64,000 nt of DNA, taken from contig CP012155.1 in the NCBI GenBank assembly GCA_001602415.1, positions 2,164,223 to 2,228,222 of the forward strand, given 5' to 3'. Shown here in pieces: positions 47,579 to 56,858 of the stretch. The notes beneath the pieces are model-generated. The model did not search any database. It saw only the letters and a program-made list of their open reading frames with translations, and was not told the origin of the DNA. The position numbers and the translations under genes are program-made. The DNA is from Bacteroidetes bacterium UKL13-3 (GTDB lineage Bacteria > Bacteroidota > Bacteroidia > UKL13-3). Positions within the stretch are counted from its first letter, which is position 1; the number at the start of each line of letters is the position of its first letter.

Positions 47579-47959
47579 ATGACTGAACTGAAGAAAAAAC
47601 TGATTCATAAACTCAAAAACAAATTCCGACTTGTGATCATAAACGATGAAACATTTGAAGAGAAATTTTCTTATAGCCTCTCCCCCATGAATGTTTTTAT
47701 TGGTTTCAGTTCCTTTTTGGTATTTTTTGCGGCCATTATTATTATGCTCATAGTTTTTACTCCTGTGCGCGAGTTTATCCCCGGATATACTGATTCGAGT
47801 GTTAAGCGCGATGTTTCTAAACTCGTTTTTCAAACCGATTCACTTGAAAAAGCACTTTACGAAAAAGATGCCTATTACCGAAACATTTTGAATTTACTCA
47901 CAGATAGAACGGATAATAGAGATACTGTTATTTTGGAGGTTAGCGCAGGCAAGAAATAG
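47579..47959 (+). CDS. Membrane stub related to the N-terminus of M23 peptidases
   Basis: A 126-residue protein with a basic cytoplasmic start, the motif FRLVIINDETFEEKFSYSLS, one membrane helix near residues 38-60 and the segment FTPVREFIPGYTDSSVKRDV. These match the anchor region of Bacteroidota M23 (LytM) endopeptidases, but the peptidase domain is absent and the DNA after the stop does not encode one. It lies directly upstream of bactofilin, the usual partner of such peptidases, so it may anchor or place the bactofilin without its enzyme. Confidence 0.8.
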   Translation: MTELKKKLIHKLKNKFRLVIINDETFEEKFSYSLSPMNVFIGFSSFLVFFAAIIIMLIVFTPVREFIPGYTDSSVKRDVSKLVFQTDSLEKALYEKDAYYRNILNLLTDRTDNRDTVILEVSAGKK

Positions 47960-47989
47960 CCCAAATTGCAATTTTTATCAAAAAACGAA

Positions 47990-47998
47990 TACTTTTGT
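47990..47998 (+). promoter_or_regulatory. -7 promoter box before bactofilin
   Basis: TACTTTTGT matches TAnnTTTG about 95 bases before the bactofilin ATG. It may serve bactofilin and the following ATP synthase genes. Confidence 0.45.
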
Positions 47999-48092
47999 AC
48001 TACATGCATTGCCTATCAAGCGTATGCAATTATTTTTGGGACCCAATGAAATGGGTTCTGCTTTTCAATACCAATAAAACCATTTATTACAT

Positions 48093-48536
48093 ATGGCAAT
48101 ATTTAATTCCTCTAAAACGGCCGCCCCTTTCAACCCTAATAACCTCAATATCATCAATATAGGAACAACTATTTTGGGTGATTTAACATCCGAAGGCGAT
48201 ATGCGTATTGATGGAACCGTTAAAGGTTATATTTCTTCGAAAGCACGTTTAGTTTTGGGAGCAACCTGTAAAATTGATGGTGATATCAAAGCTGCTAACC
48301 TCGAATTATCAGGTGAAGTAAATGGAAATATTTTTGTTACAGAACTTTTAACCATCAAGGCATCGGCTAAAATTACCGGTGATATTGTATCGAATAAATT
48401 GATTATTGAAGCCGGAGCTGAATTTAATGGCAGTTGTTCAATGAAAGATAACAAAAACACACTTAAAAAAGTGGTTAACGAAGAAATACCAACCGCTAAA
48501 AGTTTTGACACCACAGCCAAACAAGCCATCGTATAA
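48093..48536 (+). CDS. Bactofilin (polymer-forming cytoskeletal protein)
   Basis: A 147-residue protein that forms membrane-associated filaments with roles in cell shape. The core is a right-handed beta-helix of short repeats: IGTTILGDLTSEGDMRIDG, GYISSKARLVLGATCKIDGD, NLELSGEVNGNIFVTELLTI, KITGDIVSNKLIIEAGAEF. Unstructured tails lie on each side, as usual. Its 3' end overlaps the start of atpZ by 32 bases. Confidence 0.95.
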   Translation: MAIFNSSKTAAPFNPNNLNIINIGTTILGDLTSEGDMRIDGTVKGYISSKARLVLGATCKIDGDIKAANLELSGEVNGNIFVTELLTIKASAKITGDIVSNKLIIEAGAEFNGSCSMKDNKNTLKKVVNEEIPTAKSFDTTAKQAIV

Positions 48537-48729
48537 TAAGTACGCTAAATTTAGCGCATTAGCTTTTCAATGGATTATTCTTTTTGTAGGATTATCTCTT
48601 GGAGGAAATTGGATTGATAAATACTTAACAACCCATTTTCCTTTATTTACCCTTATTGGCGTATTTCTCGCACTATTTATCATTTTTTATTCGCTCTATA
48701 AACTTGTAACCAATCCCGACTCCGACTGA
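48505..48729 (+). CDS. atpZ: AtpZ/AtpI-type protein
   Basis: A 74-residue membrane protein with two helices (residues 18-36 and 45-66) and the family sequence NKYAKFSALAFQWIILFVGLS. Such proteins aid assembly of the c-ring or carry magnesium. The start is a TTG inside the bactofilin gene; no ATG is available and the start fits the family. It heads the ATP synthase cluster. Confidence 0.85.
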   Translation: MTPQPNKPSYNKYAKFSALAFQWIILFVGLSLGGNWIDKYLTTHFPLFTLIGVFLALFIIFYSLYKLVTNPDSD

Positions 48730-49133
48730 TGCTTATTCGTTTTTATGCCTTTCTTATTGGTTTAACATTGTTACAAGTTGGTATTGTAATGCTATTCCCT
48801 GTTGCATTTGCGGTTAAGGATACAGTGATAAGTATCATGTTTATGGCCATTTTAACTGCAGCAATTTACCCAATTGCTGTTATTGGACGCAAAAGTGATG
48901 ATGGTTATACGTTCATTATTTCGGCCTATATCAGTATAGGTCTTAGGTTTATACTCTGTTTGTGCTTTATCATTTATTACAAACTGACTAGATCCCATTA
49001 CGAACTCAGTTTCATCTTTGCCTTTTTCGGCAGTTATATTTTATACACAATATTTGAAATTTACTGGTTAACTGCTAAATTGCGACCCATTTTAAAGGAA
49101 AAAACGAGCACCAATGAGTCGAATAACAACTAG
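48729..49133 (+). CDS. Four-helix membrane protein between atpZ and atpB
   Basis: A 134-residue hydrophobic protein with about four membrane helices (near 5-25, 33-55, 68-88, 100-120). It takes the place of AtpI in this phylum, but the sequence is not clearly AtpI-like. It overlaps atpZ by one base and atpB by 20, so it belongs to the operon and a role in Fo assembly is likely by context. Confidence 0.7.
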   Translation: MLIRFYAFLIGLTLLQVGIVMLFPVAFAVKDTVISIMFMAILTAAIYPIAVIGRKSDDGYTFIISAYISIGLRFILCLCFIIYYKLTRSHYELSFIFAFFGSYILYTIFEIYWLTAKLRPILKEKTSTNESNNN

Positions 49134-50298
49134 ATTTTCAACGAGAAACGTCCTACTTTCAAGCCTTTTTGCACTCGCTTTTTTAGTGGTAAATACACGT
49201 GCAATAGCCCAACATGAAACAAAACACGAACATTCGACCGGTGCAGAACACATAAAAGCAGAAGTAGAACATTTAGATTCTACCATAGTTGAAGAAGCAG
49301 AACACATTGGCGAAGCCGCAATTGGTCATCACGAAACAAAAGAGGAAAAATTCAATACTAGTGAAGTGATTATGGAACATATTGCCGATGGACACGATTG
49401 GCACTTATGGGGTCACACCTCAATCCACTTACCGGTTATTCTTTACACAGATAAAGGTATCGAGATGTTTTCAAGCGGAAAGTTCAATCACGGACATGAT
49501 GCTTACATCGGCACTCACCACACCTACAAATTAGAGCATGACAAAGTAAAAGTACTTATAGCTGACGGTCAGATTGATGAAGCAGCAAGTGCAAGCGTAT
49601 TGGATTTTTCTATCACCAAAAACGTAGCCTCGATGATGGTATCGATGGTGTTCTTGTGTTTGATATTCTTCAGCGTTGCTTCATCCTACAAAAAACGTGG
49701 TATTGGCGCTCCAAAAGGATTGCAATCTTGGTTAGAGCCCATCATCATTTTTGTTCGTGATGAAATTGCACGCCCGAATTTGGGTGAAAAATATGCGAAG
49801 TTTATGCCCTATTTACTTACCGTGTTCTTCTTCATTTGGATGAACAACGTTTTAGGACTTGTTCCTTTTTTCCCAGGAGGAGCCAACGTAACTGGTAATA
49901 TTGCCGTTACTTTAGTGTTGGCATTAGCTACTTTTATTATTACCATCTTAAACGGTACCAAAACTTATTGGAGTCACGTATTTACTCCGCATGTGCCACT
50001 TTGGTTGTACCCATTGATGATTCCAGTAGAAATCATCGGGTTGTTCACCAAACCATTTGCTTTGATGATTCGTTTGTTTGCAAACATCACAGCCGGTCAC
50101 ATCCTTGTATTGAGCTTAGTATGTTTAATTTTCATATTTAAGTCAATGGCAGTAGCCACTGTTTCTGTTCCGTTTGTTGTTTTCATCAGCGTAATTGAAA
50201 TGTTGGTAGCGTTTATTCAAGCGTTCATCTTTACCATTCTTTCGGCCTTGTACATTGGTATGGCGCTGGAAAAACCAAGTGAAGATGCACATCATTAA
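49114..50298 (+). CDS. atpB: ATP synthase Fo subunit a
   Basis: Proton half-channel subunit. A signal peptide (ending TRAIAQHE) and a His/Glu-rich periplasmic extension of about 100 residues precede the five-helix core, a form typical of Bacteroidota. The essential Arg lies in FALMIRLFANITAGHILV. The 394 residues are longer than the 270 of E. coli because of the extension. Start chosen at the ATG overlapping the previous gene. Confidence 0.96.
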   Translation: MSRITTRFSTRNVLLSSLFALAFLVVNTRAIAQHETKHEHSTGAEHIKAEVEHLDSTIVEEAEHIGEAAIGHHETKEEKFNTSEVIMEHIADGHDWHLWGHTSIHLPVILYTDKGIEMFSSGKFNHGHDAYIGTHHTYKLEHDKVKVLIADGQIDEAASASVLDFSITKNVASMMVSMVFLCLIFFSVASSYKKRGIGAPKGLQSWLEPIIIFVRDEIARPNLGEKYAKFMPYLLTVFFFIWMNNVLGLVPFFPGGANVTGNIAVTLVLALATFIITILNGTKTYWSHVFTPHVPLWLYPLMIPVEIIGLFTKPFALMIRLFANITAGHILVLSLVCLIFIFKSMAVATVSVPFVVFISVIEMLVAFIQAFIFTILSALYIGMALEKPSEDAHH

Positions 50299-50329
50299 TT
50301 TTGAAACTTTTTTTTGTTTAACCAAATAA

Positions 50330-50551
<222 letters not shown>

Positions 50552-50571
50552 GAATTAAAACTATTGAAATA

Positions 50572-50600
50572 AATCCGACCTGCAATACGGTCGGATTCTT
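50572..50600 (+). terminator. Hairpin between atpE and atpF
   Basis: AATCCGACC (50572-50580) pairs perfectly with GGTCGGATT (50589-50597), followed by CTTTCAATTTTT. It could stop part of transcription or protect the atpE 3' end, giving more c subunit than the genes after it. Confidence 0.6.
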
Positions 50601-50640
50601 TCAATTTTTCATTTATTAAAACAGAAAAAAGAAACTTACT

Positions 50641-51135
50641 ATGGATTTAGTTACACCCAGTATAGGATTGGTATTTTGGTCTACCATTTCGTTTTTGGTA
50701 TTGTTTTTCTTGCTTACAAAATTTGCATGGAAACCGATTACAGCTGCGTTGCAAGAAAGAGAAGACTCGATTGACGAGGCTTTGAAAGCTGCCGAAAATG
50801 CTCGTAAACAAATGGAAAAGCTAACTGCCGATAACGAGAAATTGTTAAACCAAGCTCGCGCAGAAAGAGATGCAATGTTGAAAGATGCAAACGATATGAA
50901 AGAAAGTATCATTGCACAAGCCAAAAAATCAGCAGCAGAGGAAGGTAACAAAATGATTGCTAACGCTAAAGCAAGCATCGAACAAGAGAAAGTAGCTGCC
51001 ATGAATGAATTAAAAACGCAGGTTGCCTTGATTTCAGTTGATATGGCTGAGAAAATTCTTCGTAAGAAAATGGAAGATCGCACGCAGCAAGAAGCTTTTG
51101 TTAATGAGAATTTAAAATCTATTAGCTTAAACTAA
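50641..51135 (+). CDS. atpF: ATP synthase Fo subunit b
   Basis: Peripheral stalk of 164 residues: one membrane helix near the start (IGLVFWSTISFLVLFFLLTK), then a long charged helix (KAAENARKQMEKLTADNEKL) that dimerises. Length and layout are normal. It ends one base before atpH. Confidence 0.96.
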   Translation: MDLVTPSIGLVFWSTISFLVLFFLLTKFAWKPITAALQEREDSIDEALKAAENARKQMEKLTADNEKLLNQARAERDAMLKDANDMKESIIAQAKKSAAEEGNKMIANAKASIEQEKVAAMNELKTQVALISVDMAEKILRKKMEDRTQQEAFVNENLKSISLN

Positions 51136-51136
51136 T

Positions 51137-51688
51137 ATGTCGGAACAAAGAGTAGCCAGCAGATATGCAAAAGCACTGATTGACCTTGCCAAAGAACAAA
51201 ACGTTTTGGAAGCAGTAAAAACAGATATCATCCAGTTTCAGCGAATCACAAAACAAAATGTTTCGTTGCAAACAATGCTAAAAAGTCCAGTGGTAAACAA
51301 CGGTGATAAAATAGCCGTGTTGAAAAAAGTATTTCATACTGGATTTAATCCAATGACACTTTCTTTCTTTGCTATAGTGGTTCGCAAAAATCGTTCTGCC
51401 GTATTGGAAAGCATTGGTGAGGCCTTTTTACAACAGTATAACGACTTTAACAATATTATTTCGGCAACGGTAAAAACTGCTCAAGCTATTGATGCTGAGG
51501 TAACTGCAGAAGTTACACAGTTCATCGAAAAACAAAGTGGTAAAAAGGTTTCCTTGACTACCGTTATCGATCCTTCATTGATTGGCGGATTGGTAATTCA
51601 GATTGGCGACAATTTGTATGATGCCAGTATCTCGGGCAAAATCAATAAAGTAAAACAAAATTTATTAAACACTTACATTTCAAAATAA
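51137..51688 (+). CDS. atpH: ATP synthase F1 subunit delta
   Basis: Connects the peripheral stalk to the alpha-beta head. The 183 residues begin MSEQRVASRYAKALIDLAKE, the family start, and end with the signature IDPSLIGGLVIQIGDNLYDASISG. It lies seven bases before atpA. Confidence 0.96.
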   Translation: MSEQRVASRYAKALIDLAKEQNVLEAVKTDIIQFQRITKQNVSLQTMLKSPVVNNGDKIAVLKKVFHTGFNPMTLSFFAIVVRKNRSAVLESIGEAFLQQYNDFNNIISATVKTAQAIDAEVTAEVTQFIEKQSGKKVSLTTVIDPSLIGGLVIQIGDNLYDASISGKINKVKQNLLNTYISK

Positions 51689-51695
51689 TTGAATT

Positions 51696-53276
51696 ATGGT
51701 AGAGATCAGACCTGATGAAGTATCAGCAATCATAAGAGAGCAACTCAGCAATTTCAAATCTGATGTTGAGCTTGAAGAAGTAGGTACCGTACTCCAAGTG
51801 GGTGACGGTATTGCCCGTATTTACGGTCTTTCAAAAGTACAATCAGGAGAGCTGATTGAATTTGCTAACGGCACACAAGCCATTGTATTGAATCTTGAAG
51901 AAGATAATGTTGGTGCGGTAATGTTGGGAGATGCAACTTCGGTAGAAGAAGGTGCAACTGTTAAACGTACCGGTCGTATTGCCTCTATCAAAGTAGGTGA
52001 AGGAATGGTTGGTCGTGTAGTAAACACCCTTGGGAACCCGATTGATGGCAAAGGTCCGATTGCAGGTGAAACTTACGACATGCCTTTGGAGCGCAAAGCT
52101 CCAGGTGTAATTTACCGCGAACCGGTTAAAGAACCTCTTCAAACAGGTATTAAAGCGATTGATGCAATGATTCCTATCGGTCGTGGTCAGCGTGAGTTGG
52201 TTATCGGTGACCGTCAAACAGGTAAAACTGCGGTATGTATCGATACCATTTTGAATCAAAAAGAATTTTACGATGCAGGAAAGCCTGTATATTGTATTTA
52301 TGTAGCTATCGGACAAAAAGCGTCAACAGTTGCTCAGGTAGTTAAAACATTGGAAGAAAATGGTGCATTAGCTTACACTACTGTAGTATCGGCTACTTCA
52401 TCAGATCCTGCTCCAATGCAATTTTTTGCACCAATGGGTGGTGCTGCAATCGGAGAGTTTTTCCGTGATACAGGACGTCCAGCTTTAATTATCTATGATG
52501 ATTTATCAAAACAAGCTGTGGCTTACCGCGAGGTTTCATTGTTGTTGCGCAGACCTCCGGGACGTGAGGCATACCCTGGTGACGTGTTTTACCTTCACAG
52601 TCGCTTGCTGGAAAGAGCTGCAAAAATCAATGCTACTGATTCCATCGCGCAAGCAATGAACGATATTCCTCCTTCCATTAAACATTTGGTAAAAGGTGGT
52701 GGATCGTTAACAGCTCTTCCAATTATAGAAACACAAGCGGGTGACGTTTCAGCGTATATTCCAACCAACGTAATTTCGATTACAGACGGTCAGATTTTCT
52801 TGGAATCAAACTTGTTTAACTCAGGTGTTCGTCCTGCTATTAACGTAGGTATCTCGGTATCACGTGTGGGTGGTAACGCTCAAATTAAGTCGATGAAGAA
52901 AGTTGCCGGTACGTTAAAATTAGACCAAGCTCAATACCGCGAGTTGGAAGCGTTCTCTAAATTCGGTTCGGATTTGGATGCTGCTACAAAATCAGTATTG
53001 GACAAAGGAGCTCGTAACGTAGAAATCTTGAAACAAGGTCAGTTCTCTCCTGTTTCGGTTGAAAAACAAGTTGCAATCATTTACCTTGGAACAAAAGGGT
53101 TGATGAACAAAGTTCCGGTAAATAAAGTTCGTGAGTTCGAAGCCGAATACTTACGTTACCTTGAAAGCAAACATGCAGATGTATTGGCTGCTTTGAAAAA
53201 AGGTACATTTGGCGATGAGCAAACAAACGTATTGGAAAACGTAGCTAAAGAATTATCAGCAAAATATAGCGCTTAA
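51696..53276 (+). CDS. atpA: ATP synthase F1 subunit alpha
   Basis: Regulatory nucleotide-binding subunit of the F1 head. The 526 residues include the Walker A loop [10 protein letters not shown] near 173, the Arg-containing region near [20 protein letters not shown], and [16 protein letters not shown]. Length is normal. The catalytic beta and the epsilon genes are not in the window, as expected for Bacteroidota, where atpDC lie elsewhere. Confidence 0.98.
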   Translation: MVEIRPDEVSAIIREQLSNFKSDVELEEVGTVLQVGDGIARIYGLSKVQSGELIEFANGTQAIVLNLEEDNVGAVMLGDATSVEEGATVKRTGRIASIKVGEGMVGRVVNTLGNPIDGKGPIAGETYDMPLERKAPGVIYREPVKEPLQTGIKAIDAMIPIGRGQRELVIGDRQTGKTAVCIDTILNQKEFYDAGKPVYCIYVAIGQKASTVAQVVKTLEENGALAYTTVVSATSSDPAPMQFFAPMGGAAIGEFFRDTGRPALIIYDDLSKQAVAYREVSLLLRRPPGREAYPGDVFYLHSRLLERAAKINATDSIAQAMNDIPPSIKHLVKGGGSLTALPIIETQAGDVSAYIPTNVISITDGQIFLESNLFNSGVRPAINVGISVSRVGGNAQIKSMKKVAGTLKLDQAQYRELEAFSKFGSDLDAATKSVLDKGARNVEILKQGQFSPVSVEKQVAIIYLGTKGLMNKVPVNKVREFEAEYLRYLESKHADVLAALKKGTFGDEQTNVLENVAKELSAKYSA

Positions 53277-53364
53277 GCGCATAGTAAATAGTTGATAAAG
53301 TAATTGGTTGATTAGGTTTTGATACTTAATCAACCAGTTACCCAATCAACCAATCAACTAAAAC

Positions 53365-54237
53365 ATGGCAAACTTAAAAGAAGTACGTATACGCATCACC
53401 TCGGTAGGCTCAACGCAGCAGATCACCAAAGCGATGAAGCTGGTATCGGCCACTAAATTGCGCAGAGCTCAAAATGGAATTATCCAGATGAGACCTTATG
53501 CCCAAAAGCTAAACGGTATCCTTGCAAACCTTGCCGACTCAATTGATGTAGATTCGTTGAAAGTGTATTTTGACCAACGTAAAGTATCGAATGTTTTATT
53601 GGTAGTTATTACTTCTGATAGAGGATTATGCGGTTCGTTTAATGCCAACGTGGTGAAACGTGCCAATACGTTGGTAAAAGAAAAGTATGCAAACAACAAC
53701 GTAACCGTTTTACCTATTGGTAAAAAAGGTTCCGACTTTTTTGCAAAACAACCCGTAACTTTAAATACCCAATTTAAAGAATCTTTACAAGGATTGAACA
53801 GCGATAAAGCTTTCACCATTGGTCAATATATTTTAGATGCTTACCGCAACGGAAAATACGATGTAGTAGAGATTGTATACAATCAGTTTAAAAATGCTGC
53901 TACTCAAATTTTAACCAACGATCAGTTTTTACCAATTGATGCTGCTTCGATGACAGCTACTACTGGTAAGAAAAATGATTATTTGTTTGAGCCTTCTAAA
54001 GTTGAAATATTAGAAGAATTAATTCCTCGCATCCTAAAAACACAGGTATATCGTTCCATGTTGGATTCGTTGGCATCAGAGCACGGAGCTCGTATGGTGG
54101 CAATGGATAAAGCAACCGATAATGCCGGTGAATTATTAAAAGCACTTAAAGTAGAATACAACCGTGTTCGTCAAGCAGCTATCACAACCGAAATCTCCGA
54201 GATTGTAGGTGGTGCCGCAGCTTTGAGTCAAGGTTAA
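53365..54237 (+). CDS. atpG: ATP synthase F1 subunit gamma
   Basis: Central rotating shaft of 290 residues. N-terminal and C-terminal helices pair as a coiled coil: MANLKEVRIRITSVGSTQQI at the start and ALKVEYNRVRQAAITTEISE near the end; ITSDRGLCGSFNANV is the central conserved loop. It is the last gene of the cluster and is followed by a strong terminator. The 88-base gap after atpA contains inverted GTTGATTA/TAATCAAC words. Confidence 0.97.
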   Translation: MANLKEVRIRITSVGSTQQITKAMKLVSATKLRRAQNGIIQMRPYAQKLNGILANLADSIDVDSLKVYFDQRKVSNVLLVVITSDRGLCGSFNANVVKRANTLVKEKYANNNVTVLPIGKKGSDFFAKQPVTLNTQFKESLQGLNSDKAFTIGQYILDAYRNGKYDVVEIVYNQFKNAATQILTNDQFLPIDAASMTATTGKKNDYLFEPSKVEILEELIPRILKTQVYRSMLDSLASEHGARMVAMDKATDNAGELLKALKVEYNRVRQAAITTEISEIVGGAAALSQG

Positions 54238-54260
54238 GAGTTCACTTAACAACATTTATA

Positions 54261-54295
54261 AACGCAGTTCAACATCGTTGGGCTGCGTTTTTTTT
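54261..54295 (+). terminator. Rho-independent terminator after atpG
   Basis: AACGCAG (54261-54267) pairs with CTGCGTT (54283-54289), extended inward by TTCAAC/GTTGGG pairing, and is followed by eight T. It closes the ATP synthase operon. Confidence 0.9.
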
Positions 54296-54364
54296 GTAGA
54301 TATGCATTATTTATGCTAGTTTAGTGTTACTCTATTCAATTAATCACTTATAAAACTAAACCCC

Positions 54365-54746
54365 ATGGACAAAGAACTTATTATGCAGCTTAATCGCACC
54401 TTCGAAGAATGTGCCCACCAACAAAACGGTATCGAATTTTGGTTTGCCCGCGAACTGCAGGAACTTTTAGGATACTCTGAATGGCGAAATTTTTTGAACA
54501 TCATAGCCAAGGCGAAAGACAGCTTCATCTCCATTGGCGAAGAGGTTTCCGACCATTTTGTTGACGTCAACAAAATGGTCAAAATCGGTTCGGGTGCCGA
54601 ACGCAAACAAGAGGACATTATGCTTACCCGTTATGCCTGTTACATCATTGCACAAAACGGAGATCCTAAAAAAGAGCAAGTTGCTTTTGCCCAAAGTTAT
54701 TTTGCCATCAGTACCCGCAAACAAGAGTTACTGGAGGAACGTATTC
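54365..54746 (+). pseudogene. DinD-like N-terminal part, interrupted by an IS
   Basis: About 127 residues match the DNA-damage-inducible protein D family: NGIEFWFARELQELLGYSEW, HFVDVNKMVKIGSGAERKQE and LTRYACYIIAQNGDPKKE, followed by YFAISTRKQELLEER. DinD in E. coli is LexA-controlled and inhibits RecA filaments. The frame meets the left end of the IS after residue 127, so the usual C-terminal half is missing. The same frame resumes after the IS, but in an unrelated restriction-enzyme sequence. A 30-bp perfect palindrome lies in the conserved HFVDVNKMV codons. Confidence 0.85.
54551..54580. repeat. 30-bp perfect palindrome in the dinD-like gene
   Basis: GACCATTTTGTTGAC is followed at once by its own reverse complement. 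Both strands therefore encode the same ten residues, DHFVDVNKMV, in the same register. There is no loop. Confidence 0.98.
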
Positions 54747-55815
54747 AACCTGAGTTCGGTTTAAGCCGCCAATGTCAATTGTTGTTCAAGTTGCTTGATA
54801 AGCTGAGGGTTTGTTTCCTCAATATCTTTTTTGATGGAAGGTTTTTTAGGAAAGAAAGAATACGCAGCAATTGCACTCATAATATTAAGAAGAAAACCGC
54901 TGATAGAGCGATGTCTTGTATGTTCAACTTGACAAATGTTTTTTAACTCATCATTTACGGTTTCAATCACGGACCGTTTCCTTAAAAGAAGTTTCTCTTC
55001 ATTGCTCAATGCTTTAGATTTCATGTTTCTTCTCACAGCTGTAATGAGTTGTATACCGTTGCCAAAAAGCAGATCACTCAATGCTTTTGAGATATATCCC
55101 TTATCTCCAAATAGTTTTCCGAAAAGGTCTTTAGTCATATTGGTAATTGTTTTAGCATCTCTATCATCCACATTTCCTTTGGTTAGAAAGAAAGATAATA
55201 TCTCACCTTTGTCGTTTATAATCAGGTGAAGTTTAAAGCCAAAGAACCATCCCATTGATGATTTACCAACCTCTGCGAAGCCTTTAAATGTTTTATTACG
55301 CTTTATCCTTTTGTTGTGACAAACACGCAGTACAGTAGAATCAATAAAGCTAATGCCAGTGCACTCGCCTTTGCAACAATGATGGAGAAACAACATGAAT
55401 GCAATAGCACAACGATGACTCAATTCAATAAACCTGTTATAGGAAACCAATCCGGGAAAATCTTCTCTTAAATGAACAGACACATAGTCCACATAAAAAT
55501 GCTTGAAATTCCTGAATTGACCACCATGAAACGCAATCAGGAGTGTGATAATTTCAGAGTCACACATTCCGGCTTTTCTATTTCTTGTTTTAACGTTTGA
55601 TGGTGCGGGTAATTGGTGTTTTGAATACAAAATTTCAAATTCATTGCAGAAATCATCAACTTTTACAAAAGTTTCTGTAATTTTATCTCGTAGCATTGGT
55701 GTGTTTTTTATGTTTTTTTGCACTACAAAATTAACACTTCCAATGCTACTAATTATTTGATTACCAAATAATTATAAACAAAATAATCAACACTTTCTTA
55801 TCCCGAACTCAGGTT
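54747..55815 (-). mobile_element. IS982-type insertion sequence
   Basis: About 1.07 kb bounded by imperfect inverted repeats: AACCTGAGTTCGGTTTAAG (54747-54765) and, read inward on the other strand, AACCTGAGTTCGGGATAAG (55797-55815), 17 of 19 bases alike. It carries one transposase gene. The bases directly beside the repeats do not form a clean duplication, but ACGTATT occurs at 54739-54745 and 55819-55825, one and three bases outside the repeats, and may be the target duplication if the true ends lie slightly further out. Confidence 0.9.
54761..55696 (-). CDS. IS982 family transposase
   Basis: A 311-residue DDE transposase. Family features are DDFCNEFEILYSKHQLP at the start, FRNFKHFYVDYV, the catalytic Asp in GISFIDSTVLRVC, the second Asp near GDKGYISKAL, and the Glu in RSVIETVNDELKN. 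The ATG at 55696 is preferred to a GTG nine codons upstream. No frameshift is seen, so the enzyme may be active. The stop codon lies inside the left inverted repeat. Confidence 0.93.
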   Translation of the reverse strand: MLRDKITETFVKVDDFCNEFEILYSKHQLPAPSNVKTRNRKAGMCDSEIITLLIAFHGGQFRNFKHFYVDYVSVHLREDFPGLVSYNRFIELSHRCAIAFMLFLHHCCKGECTGISFIDSTVLRVCHNKRIKRNKTFKGFAEVGKSSMGWFFGFKLHLIINDKGEILSFFLTKGNVDDRDAKTITNMTKDLFGKLFGDKGYISKALSDLLFGNGIQLITAVRRNMKSKALSNEEKLLLRKRSVIETVNDELKNICQVEHTRHRSISGFLLNIMSAIAAYSFFPKKPSIKKDIEETNPQLIKQLEQQLTLAA

Positions 55816-56389
55816 AACACGTATTTTGGAAGATTTTACGGATGAACATTACCTCGACTTTGCGAACAACGAATACACCTATACCGATAAGATTAAACAA
55901 AAGATACGTTCACTATCGGAACAACATGCCGAAAAACGTTTCAGAGATTTATTGGATACAGATGCGGTGTTCATGAAACCTTCCTATTCGTTGGCAACAC
56001 ATATCACCCCCGGAGACACGGCAAAGGATATTGCCAAATCGCTTTACGAGAAAGAAGGAAAAATGAATGGCTTTGAAGAGCATGTGATTAATGAAATTGG
56101 GAATATGGAAAATATTCTGTTTTGGACACGTAACTCCGATAAAAGAGGATTCCGCATAAACGGTTTTATTAATCATTATCCTGATTTCATTGTCCAAACG
56201 AAAAGTGGTAAAACGATTCTGGTAGAGACAAAAGGCGATCATCTTGAAGCTGCATCCAAGATACAATTAGGATCGTTGTGGGCACAAAAAGCCGGAAATA
56301 ATTTCAGATACTTCCTAGTGTACGAAAAACGAACAGAAGCAGGTACACATACGTTGGAAGAGTTTCTTCTGAAGCTCAAAGACATTTAA
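55816..56389 (+). pseudogene. C-terminal part of a type III restriction enzyme Res subunit
   Basis: About 190 residues match the end of Res-type helicase-nuclease subunits: NNEYTYTDKIKQKIRSLSEQ, HAEKRFRDLLDTDAVFMKPS, ENILFWTRNSDKRGFRINGF and the nuclease motif INHYPDFIVQTKSGKTILVE with TKGD, i.e. a PD-(D/E)xK-like core. The DEAD-box helicase part and any methyltransferase are missing. It is in frame with the dinD-like piece on the other side of the IS once the DNA between the two ACGTATT words is removed. Confidence 0.85.
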
Positions 56390-56405
56390 CGCTCTCACAT
56401 ACATA

Positions 56406-56440
56406 AAACAGGCGCGACAGTTAAACCATCACGCCTGTTT
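56406..56440. terminator. Bidirectional terminator
   Basis: AAACAGGCG (56406-56414) pairs with CGCCTGTTT (56432-56440). It lies between the plus-strand Res fragment and the minus-strand HIT gene and could serve both. Confidence 0.7.
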
Positions 56441-56462
56441 CATTAAACGTATATTTTAGAAC

Positions 56463-56855
56463 CTATAAAGCGGTTGCTATCTTATCGGCTATCTCTTTAT
56501 ACTCTTCGGGTGTAAACACAGCCCTCTCCTTCTCAAAATTCAAATCACCAATATTGTTCATAGGAACAAGATGAATATGCGCATGAGGCACTTCTAAACC
56601 AATTACTGCCATACCAACTTTTGTACAAGGTATTGCCTTTTTTACAGCTGCTGCAACAATTTTAGCAAACAAAAACAAACCAGCATAATGCTCGTCATCT
56701 ATATCAAAAATATAATCGGTTTCAGTCTTAGGAATAATTAACGTATGTCCAGCAGTTAGCGGACGAACATCCAAGAAAGCCATGAAATCATTGGTTTCGG
56801 CAACTTTGTAACAAGGAATTTCACCTGCAATAATCTTTGAAAATATAGTTGGCAT
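56463..56855 (-). CDS. HIT family hydrolase
   Basis: A 130-residue nucleotide hydrolase or transferase of the histidine-triad family (HINT branch). The start TIFSKIIAGEIPCYKVAET and the triad HAHIHLVP near residue 98 are clear. Physiological substrates are not established; AMP-lysine type compounds are known for relatives. It follows greA by three bases on the same strand. Confidence 0.94.
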   Translation of the reverse strand: MPTIFSKIIAGEIPCYKVAETNDFMAFLDVRPLTAGHTLIIPKTETDYIFDIDDEHYAGLFLFAKIVAAAVKKAIPCTKVGMAVIGLEVPHAHIHLVPMNNIGDLNFEKERAVFTPEEYKEIADKIATAL

Positions 56856-56858
56856 AAT

